Of a stretch of 64,000 nt of DNA, positions 18,386 to 28,154 are shown piece after piece. The position numbers and the translations under genes were made by a program. The notes below the pieces were generated by a model that was not told where the DNA came from, searched no databases, and saw nothing but the letters and a program-made list of their open reading frames with translations. The stretch comes from JACCZX01 sp963729165 (lineage in GTDB: Bacteria > Pseudomonadota > Gammaproteobacteria > Burkholderiales > Burkholderiaceae_F): NCBI GenBank assembly GCA_963729165.1, contig CAVSMM010000001.1:1-64000 (forward strand), read 5' to 3'. Numbering within the stretch: the stretch's first letter is position 1; the number at the start of each line of letters is the position of its first letter.

Positions 18386-19349
18386 ATGCTCAAACGCTCA
18401 CTAATTCTGGTTGCATTGATATTGAGCGTCGCCGCTGCACACGCGCAGCAGTTTCCGTCCAAACCGGTGCGCATCATCAATCCATTTGCGCCCGGTGGCG
18501 CCACCGACATCATTGCGCGGCAGATGGCGCAGAAGCTGACCGAGGCGTGGGGGCAGGCGGTGGTTGTCGAAAACCGTGCCGGTGCGAGCGGCGCGATTGG
18601 CGTCGAGATGGTCGCGAAGAGTCCGCCCGACGGCTACACGCTGTTGATCGCGACGCAGACAACGCACGCGGCCAACCCGGCGCTGTATCCGAAAGCTTCC
18701 TTATGACGCAGCGAAGGACTTCGCCCCATTGACACTGGCGGGCTCGACTCCGCTGGCACTCGCAGTGCGCCCGTCACTGCCAATCACGACGGTCAAGGAG
18801 CTACTCGAGTTCGCAAAAAGAAATCCGGCCAAACTTGTCTATGCGTCGGGCGGCAACGGAACATCGCAACATCTGACTGCCGAGCTGATGAAGAGCATGA
18901 GCAACACCTACATGCTGCACATCCCGTACCGCGGCGCCGGCCCGGCGATGAGCGACCTGCTCGGCGGCCAGGTCGACCTGATGTTCGACAACCTGCCGAC
19001 CGTGCTGCCGCACATCAAGGCTGGAAAGCTGCGCGGATTGGCCGTGAGCACGGCGGCGCGCTCGCCGCTTGCGCCCGACCTGCCGACGATGGCCGAGTCC
19101 GGTTTGCCGGGTTTCGATCTGTCCACATGGTTCGCATTTTTTGCGCCTGCCGGCACGCCGCGCGCAATCGTCGACAAGATCTCCGGCGATATGCGACGCG
19201 TGCTGGCACAAGCTGACATGCAGCAGCGACTCGTCGCAATCGGAGTCGACATCAAGGCCAGCACGCCGGAAGAGCTTGCTGCGTTTCAGCGCACGGAGCT
19301 TGCGAAGTGGGCAAAGATCGTCAAGGATTCAGGCGCGAAAGTCGATTAG
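18386..19349 (+). CDS. Bug/TctC-family periplasmic substrate-binding protein, frameshifted
   Basis: A signal peptide (LILVALILSVAAAHAQ) precedes the Bug signature FPSKPVRIINPFAPGGATD and later motifs (ENRAGASGAIG, PYRGAGPAMSDLLGGQVDLMFD). The first frame stops at 18706; one extra base near 18703 separates it from the rest (YDAAKDFAPLTLAGSTPLAL). Restored length about 320 residues, the normal size. Such proteins bind carboxylates for tripartite transporters or for signalling; no membrane partners are nearby, as is usual for Bug proteins in Burkholderiales. It stands at the head of the acid-sugar region. Confidence 0.92.
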
Positions 19350-19376
19350 CTCGATTTCACAAAACAAGGAGGAGAC

Positions 19377-20639
19377 ATGCGGATTCTGAAAATTATTTTT
19401 TCACTGCTGCTGCTGGCGTTCGCTTCCAGTGCTCTCGCGCAGGTCAAGCTCACTATGTGGAGTCACTGGGCGGCCGAGAAGATCAAGCGCGATTTCGTCG
19501 AAGACGCGATCAAGCGCTTCGAAGCAGCAAATCCGGGCGTGAAGATCGAAGCGTCCTGGTATGAAAAGACCGCGCTGTATGCAGCATTGAAAACGGCGTT
19601 GCGCGCCGGCACCGCGCCGGACATTTTCTATGCCGAGCCCGATCAGGTCGAGTACATGGAAAACGGTTTGCTGCTCGATCTGTCGCCGCTGAACTGGTCG
19701 GCGATCGAGCCGTGGGCCAAAGAGATCTGGTCGTACAAAGGCAAGCCCTACGGGCTGCCGCTCGAAGCCTCGACAGTCGAGGTTTATTACAACAAGAAGC
19801 TGATGGCTGACCTCGGAATTAAGGTGCCGCCGAGCTTGCAGCTTGATTCGACCGCGGTGCTCGATCTTTCGAAAAAAGCACGCAGCAAGAACGTCACACC
19901 AATGTCGCTCGGTGTCGGCGATCGTCCATTTCCCGGTGCTTATCTGGTGCAGGAGGCGTTGCTGAAGAAACTGGGCACGCAGGAGTACGACAATCTGCTG
20001 AAGGGCAAGCTCTCATGGAGCGATCCGCGCGTGGTCGATACGCTGAGATTGATTCGCTCCTGGACCGAAGCGGGTTTGCTGCCGACGACTTTCACGACGC
20101 TGAAGCTCGGCGAAGCGCATACCTATTTCCATACCAACCCCGGCGCGGTGATGTTCTTGAATGGAAGCTGGTACACATCGCGCGCGTTCAACCCGCCCGA
20201 TAAAGGTGGGCAGCCGGCCAATTTCCCGCTCGGCATCATGAAGTTTCCGGCGATCCCCGGTGCGGCATGCAACGAATGCCGAACGCTTTCGGTGCAGGGA
20301 AGTTACGTCGCGAACGCCGCGACCAAGCATCCGAAGGAAGCAATTGCGTTCCTGAATTCGATGGCAACGCCCGATGTCGCCAATCGCTGGCTCGAAAACG
20401 TGCTGGTGCAAACCGGCATCAAGGCTGACTACGCGAAGGTTAGCGGACCGTACGCCGGATACTTCCGCGAGCTGCAGGCCACGAGTGACGGCAGCAAGTA
20501 TTACTTCGGTGCACCGTTTCAGGTGATGCAGGGCAAGCCGAAGGAAGTATTCACGCAGATCTTCAACAACGCATTCCCGGCAGGAAGCATCAGCGTGGAA
20601 GACGCCGTCAAGCAAATGAACGCGGCGTATGGCAAATAA
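19377..20639 (+). CDS. ABC importer extracellular solute-binding protein (family 1)
   Basis: 420 residues, preceded by an AAGGAGGAG ribosome-binding site. The cleavable signal peptide (IIFSLLLLAFASSALAQ) is followed by the typical start VKLTMWSHWAAEK and PDIFYAEPDQVEYM segments of carbohydrate-type binding proteins (UgpB/MalE-like). Two permeases and an ATPase follow, completing a sugar-class importer. Given the erythronate-type enzymes downstream, the ligand may be a sugar acid or a glycoside that yields one; this is inference. Confidence 0.92.
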   Translation: MRILKIIFSLLLLAFASSALAQVKLTMWSHWAAEKIKRDFVEDAIKRFEAANPGVKIEASWYEKTALYAALKTALRAGTAPDIFYAEPDQVEYMENGLLLDLSPLNWSAIEPWAKEIWSYKGKPYGLPLEASTVEVYYNKKLMADLGIKVPPSLQLDSTAVLDLSKKARSKNVTPMSLGVGDRPFPGAYLVQEALLKKLGTQEYDNLLKGKLSWSDPRVVDTLRLIRSWTEAGLLPTTFTTLKLGEAHTYFHTNPGAVMFLNGSWYTSRAFNPPDKGGQPANFPLGIMKFPAIPGAACNECRTLSVQGSYVANAATKHPKEAIAFLNSMATPDVANRWLENVLVQTGIKADYAKVSGPYAGYFRELQATSDGSKYYFGAPFQVMQGKPKEVFTQIFNNAFPAGSISVEDAVKQMNAAYGK

Positions 20640-20654
20640 GCAGCAAGTAGAACG

Positions 20655-21593
20655 TTGAGTAAGGCCGGTTCGGGGAGCGCGGCTTCCGCTCGCGCTCTTC
20701 CACTGCTTTCCGCAGAGAGGCAGCCGTGGGGCGCGATCATCGCGTTCCTGCTGCCGGCGTTTACGATTTACACGGCGTTGACGGCGTACCCGGTTTTCCG
20801 GACGCTGTGGAACAGCTTCCACAAAGTTTTGCCGAGGAGCGACGAGTTCGTCGGCATGACAAATTACGTCGCGCTGGCTCAGGACGACATATTCTGGCGC
20901 GCGGTCGGGAACACGTTCATCTGGGCGTGCGCTTCACCACTGGCCGAGATCACGATCGCGCTGCTGCTTGCGCTGGCGCTGTACGCGAAAATTCCTGGCA
21001 TGCGGTTTTTCCGCATCGCATGGTTCACGCCGGTGCTGATGTCATACATCGTCGTCGGCATCATCTGGGTATGGATCTACAACTACGACTGGGGCGCTGC
21101 GAATGCGATCCTGCGCTGGCTCGGTCTCGAGCGCTGGGTGCAGGCGTGGATCGGAGATCCGAAGATCGCGTTGCCTTCGCTGATCCTGGTCACGACGTGG
21201 ATGTGGACCGGCTTCAACATGGTCGTGCTGCTGGCTGCACTGCATTCGCTGCCGTCGGAAGTGATCGAAGCGGCCGAGCTCGACAACTGCGGCTGGGGCG
21301 CCAAGCTGTGGCACATCATCATTCCGCTGGTCAAGCCGACGCTGCTGAACCTGCTGGTGCTGTCGTTCATCGGCAAGATGAAAATTTTCGACCTCGTGTG
21401 GATCACCACCAAGGGCGGCCCGCTGTGGGCGACCGAGACGGCGTCGACCTACACGTACAAGCGCGCGTTCGAATGGACCACGTTTGATCTCGGTTATCCG
21501 TCGACGATCGCGGCAGTGTGGTTCGTGATCGTGCTCGCTGCGGTGCTGGCGTTGACGTGGTTGTTCCGGCAGCGCGACCGGCTCGAGTACTGA
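20655..21593 (+). CDS. ABC sugar importer permease, MalF/UgpA type
   Basis: 312 residues starting at a TTG; the first membrane span lies at about 25-45 (IIAFLLPAFTIYTALTAYPVF). Six spans are visible and the coupling loop EAAELDNCGWGAKLWHIIIPLVKP is the classic EAA motif that contacts the ATPase. It pairs with the permease at 21669-22482. The 16-base gap to the binding-protein gene shows they are one operon. Confidence 0.92.
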   Translation: MSKAGSGSAASARALPLLSAERQPWGAIIAFLLPAFTIYTALTAYPVFRTLWNSFHKVLPRSDEFVGMTNYVALAQDDIFWRAVGNTFIWACASPLAEITIALLLALALYAKIPGMRFFRIAWFTPVLMSYIVVGIIWVWIYNYDWGAANAILRWLGLERWVQAWIGDPKIALPSLILVTTWMWTGFNMVVLLAALHSLPSEVIEAAELDNCGWGAKLWHIIIPLVKPTLLNLLVLSFIGKMKIFDLVWITTKGGPLWATETASTYTYKRAFEWTTFDLGYPSTIAAVWFVIVLAAVLALTWLFRQRDRLEY

Positions 21594-21602
21594 TGTGAGG
21601 AT

Positions 21603-21668
21603 GTCCCAACGCTCACTGCGTTCGATGCCCCCCGCGGGGGCGCTTCAGCACCTTGGGGCGGCCCGGCG
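21603..21668. repeat. GC-rich palindromic intergenic repeat
   Basis: The gap between the two permease genes holds CGCTCACTGCGTTCGATG followed by a perfect 12-base palindrome CCCCCGCGGGGG (21629-21640) and CTTCAGCACCTTGGGGCGG. Similar GCTCACTGCGTTC / GGGGCGGCCC elements recur between genes of Burkholderiales genomes. It may tune expression of the second permease. Confidence 0.6.
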
Positions 21669-22482
21669 ATGCTGAGCCGCGCGTTTTTATTCGCCATCGT
21701 TGCGCTTTACACCGCGTTCGCAGCCGGACCATTCCTGTGGGTCGCGACGCTGTCGCTGCGTACAACCAGCGAAATTGCGCTTGATCACTACGCATGGCCC
21801 GAAAAGCTGCATTGGGAAAAGTTTCCGCAGGCGTGGTTCAACTCGAACTACAGCGTGTACTTCGAGAACAGCTTGCTGGTGGTCGTCTCGGCGGTAATCG
21901 TGCTGACGGTGGTCGGTGCGATGGCAGCGCACTGCTTTGCTCGATACCGGTTTCGCGTTAACCGGCTTTTGTACTTCATCATTTTCTCGGCGATTATTTT
22001 TCCGCCGCAGATCACGATCATCGCGCTGTTTCAGATTCTGGTTGACTACGGGCTGTACAACAGCCTGATCGGCCTGACGCTGGTGTACATCGCGGTGCAA
22101 TTGCCACTGACGGTTTACATCCTCGAAAGCTTCTTCGCGCGTATTCCGGCCGACCTGTTCGACGCGGCTCGCATCGACGGCTATCCGGAATGGCACATCT
22201 TCTGGAAGGTGAGCCTGCCGATTGCGATGCCCGCGATTGCGACCACGGTGATCCTGAACACCATCTTGCTGTGGAACGAGTTCTTGTACGCGGTGGTGCT
22301 GATCACCGACGAAGCCAAGCGCACGCTTCCGCTCGGCATTCAGCAGCTTCATGGGTGATCAACTGGAAGACGTTGGAATGATCGCGACAGGACTGATGAT
22401 CGCGATCATCCCTGTCGTGCTGATCTACCTGTTCTTTTCGGAGAAGCTGATCCAAGGCATGACGGCGGGGGCGATCAAGTAG
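21669..22482 (+). CDS. ABC sugar importer permease, MalG/UgpE type, frameshifted
   Basis: The start MLSRAFLFAIVALYTAF and the EAA-type loop DAARIDGYPEWHIFWKVSLPIAMP identify the second permease of the importer. The first frame stops at 22358 after LPLGIQQ; the next frame continues with FMGDQLEDVGMIATGL and a last membrane span (MIAIIPVVLIYLFF) to the TAG at 22482. One extra base near 22346 explains the break; restored length 270 residues is normal. Its stop overlaps the ATPase GTG start (TAGTG). Confidence 0.9.
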
Positions 22483-23543
22483 TGGCAACCGTCGGACTGA
22501 AAAATCTGACCAAGCGCTATGCAGGTTCCGATCTGCTTGCGGTGGACTCGGTCAATCTCGACGTCGAGCACGGCGAGTTCATGGTGTTGCTGGGGCCATC
22601 GGGCTGCGGCAAGTCGACCACGTTGCGAATGATTGCAGGGCTTGAGTCGATCAGCGCAGGAGATCTTTCGATCGACGGCAAGCGCGTCAACGATATCCCG
22701 GCCAAGGACCGCGATATCGCGATGGTGTTCCAGAGCTACGCGCTGTACCCGCACATGTCAGTGCTCGACAACCTCGCATTCGGCCTGCGGCGGCGCGATG
22801 TTGCGGCAAATGAAATCGACCGGCGCGTCAGGAATGTCGCTGCCACGCTCGGCCTCGCCGATCTGCTGAAGCGAAAACCGCACGCGTTGTCTGGCGGGCA
22901 GCGCCAGCGCGTTGCACTTGGGCGCGCGATCGTGCGAGATCCGAAAGTTTTTCTGTTCGACGAGCCGCTGTCGAATCTCGACGCGGCGTTGCGCGTCGGA
23001 ATGCGCGGCGAACTGATCAAGTTGCATCACCGTCTGGGCGCGACGATGATTTACGTAACGCATGATCAGGTCGAAGCAATGACGATGGGCGACCGCATCT
23101 GCATCATGAACGGCGGCAAGGTCGTGCAGATCGGAGCTCCGCTGGACGTCTACCGTGATCCGGCCGACATGTTCGTTGCATCGTTTCTCGGAAGCCCGCC
23201 CACGAACCTATTGCCCGGACGTTTCAATGGAGCAGAGCTTGTCGTGGGGCAAGCCCGGCTCGCGGTGCCGAGGAACGCAAACGCCGACGACGTGATTTTC
23301 GGAATTCGCCCCGAAGACATTCGTATCGACGGAGCAGCGCCGCACGCGCATGGCGAAGTTCTCGCGGTTGAGCCGCTCGGCGCCGAAACGATAGTTCGAT
23401 TTCGCCTGCCCGAAGTTGCACTCGATGTCCTGGCACGCGGGCCGCGCAGCGTCGTTGCCAAAGTAGGCGACCGCGCTCCCCTCACGTTCGATCTCGCCTC
23501 CGCACACCTGTTTGATCCGATCACCACGCAACGCATTCCTTAG
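22482..23543 (+). CDS. ABC sugar importer ATPase, UgpC/MalK type
   Basis: 353 residues from a GTG that overlaps the permease stop. Walker A GPSGCGKST (about 38-46), Q-loop VFQSYALYPH, signature LSGGQRQRVALGRAI, Walker B VFLFDEPLSNLD and the switch His in YVTHDQVEAMTMGD are all intact. The C-terminal third is the regulatory TOBE/OB-fold region (VIFGIRPEDIRID) typical of sugar importers. It energises the two permeases upstream. Confidence 0.95.
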   Translation: MATVGLKNLTKRYAGSDLLAVDSVNLDVEHGEFMVLLGPSGCGKSTTLRMIAGLESISAGDLSIDGKRVNDIPAKDRDIAMVFQSYALYPHMSVLDNLAFGLRRRDVAANEIDRRVRNVAATLGLADLLKRKPHALSGGQRQRVALGRAIVRDPKVFLFDEPLSNLDAALRVGMRGELIKLHHRLGATMIYVTHDQVEAMTMGDRICIMNGGKVVQIGAPLDVYRDPADMFVASFLGSPPTNLLPGRFNGAELVVGQARLAVPRNANADDVIFGIRPEDIRIDGAAPHAHGEVLAVEPLGAETIVRFRLPEVALDVLARGPRSVVAKVGDRAPLTFDLASAHLFDPITTQRIP

Positions 23544-23553
23544 AAAGCACGCA

Positions 23554-24237
23554 ATGCCCAACCCTCCTGCACTGATGGTTCGCCGCAACTTTCCGCGTCC
23601 GCCCGAAAAACTCGTCGATGGCTTGCGTGACATGCCTACAGGATGGGTCGTCGATGCCAATGGTCGGCGCGGTGCTGTTGACTACCGCGTACGTCCGCTA
23701 ACTCGTGCGATGCGCTTTTGCGGAGTCGCGTTGACCGTGCAGAGTCGGCCGCGCGACAACCTGGCTCCGTACGCCGCGATTCAATACGCGAAGCCGGGCG
23801 ATGTGATGCTGGTCGCAACCGATACGTACGAAGAGGCGAGCGTTGCAGGCGACGTGCTGCTTGGTATGGCAAAGAATCAGGGAATCTGTGCACTGGTTAC
23901 CGACGGACTCGTGCGCGACATCGATGGCCTCAACGCGGTCGGGATCCCCGTGTTTGCCCGCGGGTTGTCGCCTAACTCGCCGCACAAGGATGGACCAGGA
24001 AAGATCGGCGTCCCGATTTACGTCGGCGGAGTGATGGTGAACGCAGGGGATGTCGTGATCGGCGACCAGGACGGCGTCGTCATCGTTGCACGCGAGGCGC
24101 TTGAAAGCGTGATCAACGGGCTGGCCGATGTGAAGTCGAAGGAAGCGAAGATGGAGGAGCTGGTGGCGAAAGGCGCCAAGCTGCCCCCAGGATTCGAGCA
24201 GGTCCTGGCTGAAAAAGGCGTGCTGTATCTCGATTGA
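23554..24237 (+). CDS. RraA-like / HMG-aldolase-family protein
   Basis: 227 residues from the ATG at 23554. The ligand and metal motif GICALVTDGLVRDI and the strand VAGDVLLGMAKNQG match the RraA-like fold that includes class II 4-hydroxy-4-methyl-2-oxoglutarate aldolase/oxaloacetate decarboxylase. The following GVPIYVGGVMVNAGDVVIGDQDGVV segment is also typical. In sugar-acid operons these proteins may act as aldolases or decarboxylases; the reaction here is not established. Its stop overlaps the next start (TGATG). Confidence 0.85.
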   Translation: MPNPPALMVRRNFPRPPEKLVDGLRDMPTGWVVDANGRRGAVDYRVRPLTRAMRFCGVALTVQSRPRDNLAPYAAIQYAKPGDVMLVATDTYEEASVAGDVLLGMAKNQGICALVTDGLVRDIDGLNAVGIPVFARGLSPNSPHKDGPGKIGVPIYVGGVMVNAGDVVIGDQDGVVIVAREALESVINGLADVKSKEAKMEELVAKGAKLPPGFEQVLAEKGVLYLD

Positions 24238-25181
24238 TGAAACGAGTCATGTACCTGTCGCACGCGACGCCGGAGGTCTATTCGATCATCCGCGATGCGG
24301 TACCGGAAGAGTTCGAGCTCGTTACGCTCGATCAGAACAGCGACGACGAGCGACGCCAGAAGATCGCTCAATGCGAAGTCGTAATTGTCGCCGCCACGCC
24401 GCTGCGTAAAACGATGATCGACGCTGCACAGCGACTCGAGCTCGTACATCACCAAGGCGTTGGCTGGCAGGACACGACCGATCATGCAGAGTTGAGACAG
24501 CGCGCAATCCCTCTGGCATTGACGCCAGAAGGAACCACGATCGGTGTCGCGGAGCACACGGTGCTGCTGATCCTTGCAGCGCTGAAGCTGCTTCCGTTTG
24601 CCGACAGTGAGCTGCGCCATGGGCGATTTCACGTCAACGCGTTGCGTCCGGTGTCGCGCGAGCTCAACGGGATGACCATCGGCTACATCGGGATGGGCCG
24701 CATCGCGCAGGCAGTTGCCGAGCGGCTGCGCGCGTTCGGCACGCGAGGTATTTTCTTTGATCCTGCCGTACCGGCCGTAAGCGGGCTGCAACGCATGTCT
24801 TTCGACGAGGTGCTGCAAGACGCCGACGTCGTCAGTCTGCATGTGCCATTGACCGCTGAAACGCGGCACATGATCGGAGCTGCCGAGATCCCACGGATGA
24901 AACGCGGGTCGTATCTGATCAACACCGCGCGTGGCGGGCTGATCGATGAAGCTGCGCTCGAAAGCGCGCTCCGCTCTGGTCACCTGGCAGCGGCAGCGCT
25001 CGACGTTTTCGAAAGCGAGCCGGTGCCCGTTGACCATCCACTGGCGCGCCTGCAAAACGTCGTGCTGACGCCGCATATCTCCGCCGGAACGCGCGACGCA
25101 TTACAGACCAAAATGCGCGCGCTCTTTTCCAACGTGCAGCGCTTCTATCGCGGCGAACCCGTGCAGAACCGTGTGTTCTGA
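24237..25181 (+). CDS. D-2-hydroxyacid dehydrogenase (NAD-dependent)
   Basis: 314 residues from the ATG at 24237. It has the Rossmann nucleotide-binding motif (GYIGMGRIAQAVAERL), the NTARGGLIDEAAL segment, and the catalytic His in VLTPHISAGT. N-terminal and C-terminal parts form the two-lobed catalytic domain. The family reduces 2-oxo acids or oxidises D-2-hydroxy acids. In this operon it may oxidise a sugar acid or recycle a 2-oxo intermediate; substrate specificity cannot be read. Confidence 0.88.
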   Translation: MKRVMYLSHATPEVYSIIRDAVPEEFELVTLDQNSDDERRQKIAQCEVVIVAATPLRKTMIDAAQRLELVHHQGVGWQDTTDHAELRQRAIPLALTPEGTTIGVAEHTVLLILAALKLLPFADSELRHGRFHVNALRPVSRELNGMTIGYIGMGRIAQAVAERLRAFGTRGIFFDPAVPAVSGLQRMSFDEVLQDADVVSLHVPLTAETRHMIGAAEIPRMKRGSYLINTARGGLIDEAALESALRSGHLAAAALDVFESEPVPVDHPLARLQNVVLTPHISAGTRDALQTKMRALFSNVQRFYRGEPVQNRVF

Positions 25182-25190
25182 GGCCGATCG

Positions 25191-26192
25191 ATGAAGAGTG
25201 GGCTGCGAGTGGCAATTGCGGGTGCCGGATTTGCGGGCGGGCTGCATCTGGCAGGCTGGAAGCGCGTTCCGAATGTAGAAGTGGTCGCGATCTGCGATCC
25301 GGATACCGAAAAGGCGAAGGCACGTGCTCGCGAATTCGGCGTTGCCTCGGTGTTTCGCGACGCCAATGAAATGCTCGAGACGACTCGGCCCGATGCAATA
25401 GACATCGTCGCTCCGATGGACGTGCATGTTCCGTTGTGCATTCTTGCCGCGTCAAAAGGCGTTCATATCCTGTGTCAGAAGCCGCTGGCACCAACTTTTG
25501 CCGAAGCGCAGAGCGTGGCGCGCAGCGTCGACGGCAAAGTGCGTTTGATGGTGCACGAGAACTGGCGGTTTCGCGCGCATTACCGGCAAGTCAAGCGATG
25601 GATCGAAGATGGCGCGCTGGGCGTGCCGGTGTCGGGCACGATGCAGATGCGCTCATCGGGATTGCTCGAAGACGAAAACGGCGTCATGCCGCAGTTGGTG
25701 CGCCAGCCGTTTTTCTCGGAACTCAAACGGCTGCTGATCGGTGAAGTGCTGATTCACCACCTCGATGTGTTGCGCTGGCTGCTCGGGCCATTACGCGTTG
25801 TTGCTGCGCGCACCGGCCGGCTTTGCACCGCGGTGCGCGGCGAAGATCACGCAGTGATTCTGCTGGAAGGTCGTCAGCGCTGGGCGTTGCTCGACAGCAG
25901 CCTCGTGGTTCCGGGCGCACCTCCGACGCCGTCGGACCGGCTCGAAATTATCGGCACGCAAGGCACGGTTTTGCTGGAGGGTAACGTGCTGCGACTGAAC
26001 GGACGACGCAGCGAATCGATCACGTTCGATCTTGCTGCCGGCTACGGCGACAGTTACGCCGCGGCAATCGCGCATTTCGCTGCGGCGCTGACGACAGATG
26101 CGCCATTCGAAACCGGCCCGGACGACAACCTGCAAACGCTAGCTTTGGTCGAGGATGCGTACGCGCTCGCATCCTCGGGTGCATTCGCATGA
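25191..26192 (+). CDS. Gfo/Idh/MocA-family oxidoreductase
   Basis: 333 residues. The N-terminal Rossmann domain begins LRVAIAGAGFAGGLHLAGW and contains VEVVAICDPDTEKA; the family signature follows as HILCQKPLAPTFAEA (the EKP motif reads QKP, so the usual Glu is Gln) and the C-terminal domain has EVLIHHLDVLRWLLGP. Members oxidise sugars, sugar acids or inositols with NAD(P). It probably prepares a sugar or lactone for the acid-sugar pathway. The end overlaps the GntR gene by four bases (ATGA). Confidence 0.88.
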   Translation: MKSGLRVAIAGAGFAGGLHLAGWKRVPNVEVVAICDPDTEKAKARAREFGVASVFRDANEMLETTRPDAIDIVAPMDVHVPLCILAASKGVHILCQKPLAPTFAEAQSVARSVDGKVRLMVHENWRFRAHYRQVKRWIEDGALGVPVSGTMQMRSSGLLEDENGVMPQLVRQPFFSELKRLLIGEVLIHHLDVLRWLLGPLRVVAARTGRLCTAVRGEDHAVILLEGRQRWALLDSSLVVPGAPPTPSDRLEIIGTQGTVLLEGNVLRLNGRRSESITFDLAAGYGDSYAAAIAHFAAALTTDAPFETGPDDNLQTLALVEDAYALASSGAFA

Positions 26193-26854
26193 ATACCGAT
26201 CTCGATATGCTCGATCCGCTGCAACAAGTCGTTGCAGTCTTACAGGAAGACATCGTTCTCGGACGTCTTGCGCCGGGCGCACGCCTGGTAGAAGAAGAGC
26301 TCGCCGACCGGCTGCAGACGAAGCGCCATGTATTGCGGCAGGCGTTCATGGAACTCGAACGCTTCGGCCTCGTTGAGCGCAGGCGCAACCGCGGCGCAGC
26401 AGTTCGGCAACTGACGCTGCAGGACGTGACGCAGATTTACGCTGTGCGCGCGATCCTCGAGCGCGCCGCAGCGGCACAGATGCCATTGCCGATGCCGAAG
26501 AAGGACATGCAGCCGATCATTACCGCGCAGCGGGGACATGACGCCGCCGTGCAGGCCGGCGACGTAAAAGCAGTGTTCCGCGCGAACTTCGAGTTCCATA
26601 TGGCGCTATTCGCGTCGTGCGGTAACCCCTACCTCGCATCCGCGATCGACGACTTTCGGCGGAAGACGCAGGTGGTGTGGTCGTATGCGATCGTCAGGCC
26701 CGAGTATTTTCGTAACGCCCAGCGTGAGCACCAGGCAATGCTGAAAGCAATTCGCGACCACGACCGCAAGAAGCTGATCGAGCTTTGCGGCGAGCACCTG
26801 AATATTTCTCGCGGCGCGTACGTCGAAACGACCCGGCTGCGTTTGACAGCATAG
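26189..26854 (+). CDS. GntR-family (FadR/FCD subfamily) regulator
   Basis: 221 residues; the ATGA overlap with the oxidoreductase makes it part of the operon. The winged helix-turn-helix (IVLGRLAPGARLVEEELADRL, then VLRQAFMELERFGLVERR) is followed by the all-helical FCD ligand-binding domain (YAVRAILERAAAAQM, FHMALFASCGNPYL, EHQAMLKAIRDHD). It most likely controls this catabolic operon in response to a sugar acid or pathway intermediate. Confidence 0.92.
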   Translation: MNTDLDMLDPLQQVVAVLQEDIVLGRLAPGARLVEEELADRLQTKRHVLRQAFMELERFGLVERRRNRGAAVRQLTLQDVTQIYAVRAILERAAAAQMPLPMPKKDMQPIITAQRGHDAAVQAGDVKAVFRANFEFHMALFASCGNPYLASAIDDFRRKTQVVWSYAIVRPEYFRNAQREHQAMLKAIRDHDRKKLIELCGEHLNISRGAYVETTRLRLTA

Positions 26855-26864
26855 GTATCACGAG

Positions 26865-28154
26865 ATGCCTCAATTGCCTGCACGTTTGGGCTGCATTGCT
26901 GACGATTTAACCGGCGGGACCGACCTGTCGGGAATTCTCGTAAACAACGGGATGCGAACCGTACAGATGATCGGCGTCCCGGAGGGCGATTGGCCGGATG
27001 ACGCCGACGCTGTTGTCATTGCGCTCAAGTCGCGAACGATTCCGGCCGAACAGGCCGTCGCGCAATCGCTGGCAGCACTGCAATGGCTGCAGGATGCGGG
27101 ATGTACGCAGTATTACTTCAAATACTGTTCGACGTTCGATTCAACCGCACGCGGCAACATCGGCCCCGTCGCCGATGCATTGATGGATGTGCTCAAAACA
27201 GATTTCACGATTGCGTGTCCCGCATTTCCAGCGACGCGCAGGACGATTTATCAAGGCTATTTGTTCGTTGGCGGAGTGCTGCTTAACGAGAGCGGGATGC
27301 AACATCATCCGCTGACGCCAATGACCGACGCGAACCTGGTGCGCGTATTGCAGCAACAGACCAAGCGCAAGGTCGGCCTTGTCGACCATGCGGTGGTTGC
27401 AGCCGGTGCGGATGCGATCGCCGAGCGCTTCGCACTGCTTCGGCGCGATGGCGTGGGGTACGCGATCGTCGATGCGATTTCGAACAACGATCTTGAACAG
27501 ATCGCGACCGCTGCTGCCGAACTGTCGTTGATCACCGGTGGCTCCGGACTTGCGCAAGGTCTTCCGCGAAATTTCCGGCTGCGCGGCTTGTTGAATGCGC
27601 GCGCAATTGCCCACTCACCACCTGCCGATGGCTTCAAAGCCGTCGTCGCGGGCAGTTGCTCGAGTGCGACGCGAAACCAGGTTGACTTGATGCTGCAGCG
27701 ATGCCCGGCATTTCGCGTCGATCCGCTTGCTCTTGCGCAGGGCCATGATGTGGTCGGCGCTGCAACCGAATGGGCAGCCACTCGCCTCGGTCAGCAACCG
27801 GTGCTGATCTACGCGACTGCAACGCCTGAGGAAGTGAAGCGCACGCAGACGACACTAGGAGTCGAACAGTCGGCATCGTTGATCGAGAATGCGCTGGCGT
27901 CGATCGCGGCGAAGCTCGTGGATCTGGGCGTCGGTCAGCTGATCGTCGCCGGCGGTGAAACGTCGGGTGCCGTACTTCATGCGCTTGGCGTCAGACGCCT
28001 GGCGATCGGTCCTGAAATTGATCCCGGCGTTCCATGGACGACGGCGGTGCGGCAGAAGCCAAACAATCGCCCGCTGGCCCTCGCGTTGAAATCCGGTAAT
28101 TTCGGCAGTTCGGATTTCTTCCTGAAAGCATGGAACGCGTTGGCTCCGTCATGA
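26865..28154 (+). CDS. otnK: Four-carbon acid sugar kinase, 3-oxo-tetronate kinase
   Basis: 429 residues, typical of the OtnK/DtnK family (formerly DUF1537). The N-terminal sugar-binding domain has GCIADDLTGGTDLSGIL and YYFKYCSTFDSTARGNIGP; the C-terminal nucleotide-binding domain has VVAGSCSSATRNQVD and LIVAGGETSGAVL. OtnK phosphorylates 3-oxo-tetronate at position 4. Together with the next genes it rebuilds the known erythronate/threonate pathway. Its stop overlaps the otnC start by the sequence ATGA. Confidence 0.92.
   Translation: MPQLPARLGCIADDLTGGTDLSGILVNNGMRTVQMIGVPEGDWPDDADAVVIALKSRTIPAEQAVAQSLAALQWLQDAGCTQYYFKYCSTFDSTARGNIGPVADALMDVLKTDFTIACPAFPATRRTIYQGYLFVGGVLLNESGMQHHPLTPMTDANLVRVLQQQTKRKVGLVDHAVVAAGADAIAERFALLRRDGVGYAIVDAISNNDLEQIATAAAELSLITGGSGLAQGLPRNFRLRGLLNARAIAHSPPADGFKAVVAGSCSSATRNQVDLMLQRCPAFRVDPLALAQGHDVVGAATEWAATRLGQQPVLIYATATPEEVKRTQTTLGVEQSASLIENALASIAAKLVDLGVGQLIVAGGETSGAVLHALGVRRLAIGPEIDPGVPWTTAVRQKPNNRPLALALKSGNFGSSDFFLKAWNALAPS

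Noticed and set aside
21603..21668. Rho-independent terminator between the two sugar permease genes
   Set aside because: The GC palindrome has no T run and sits inside an operon whose later genes must be transcribed; a repeat element explains it better.
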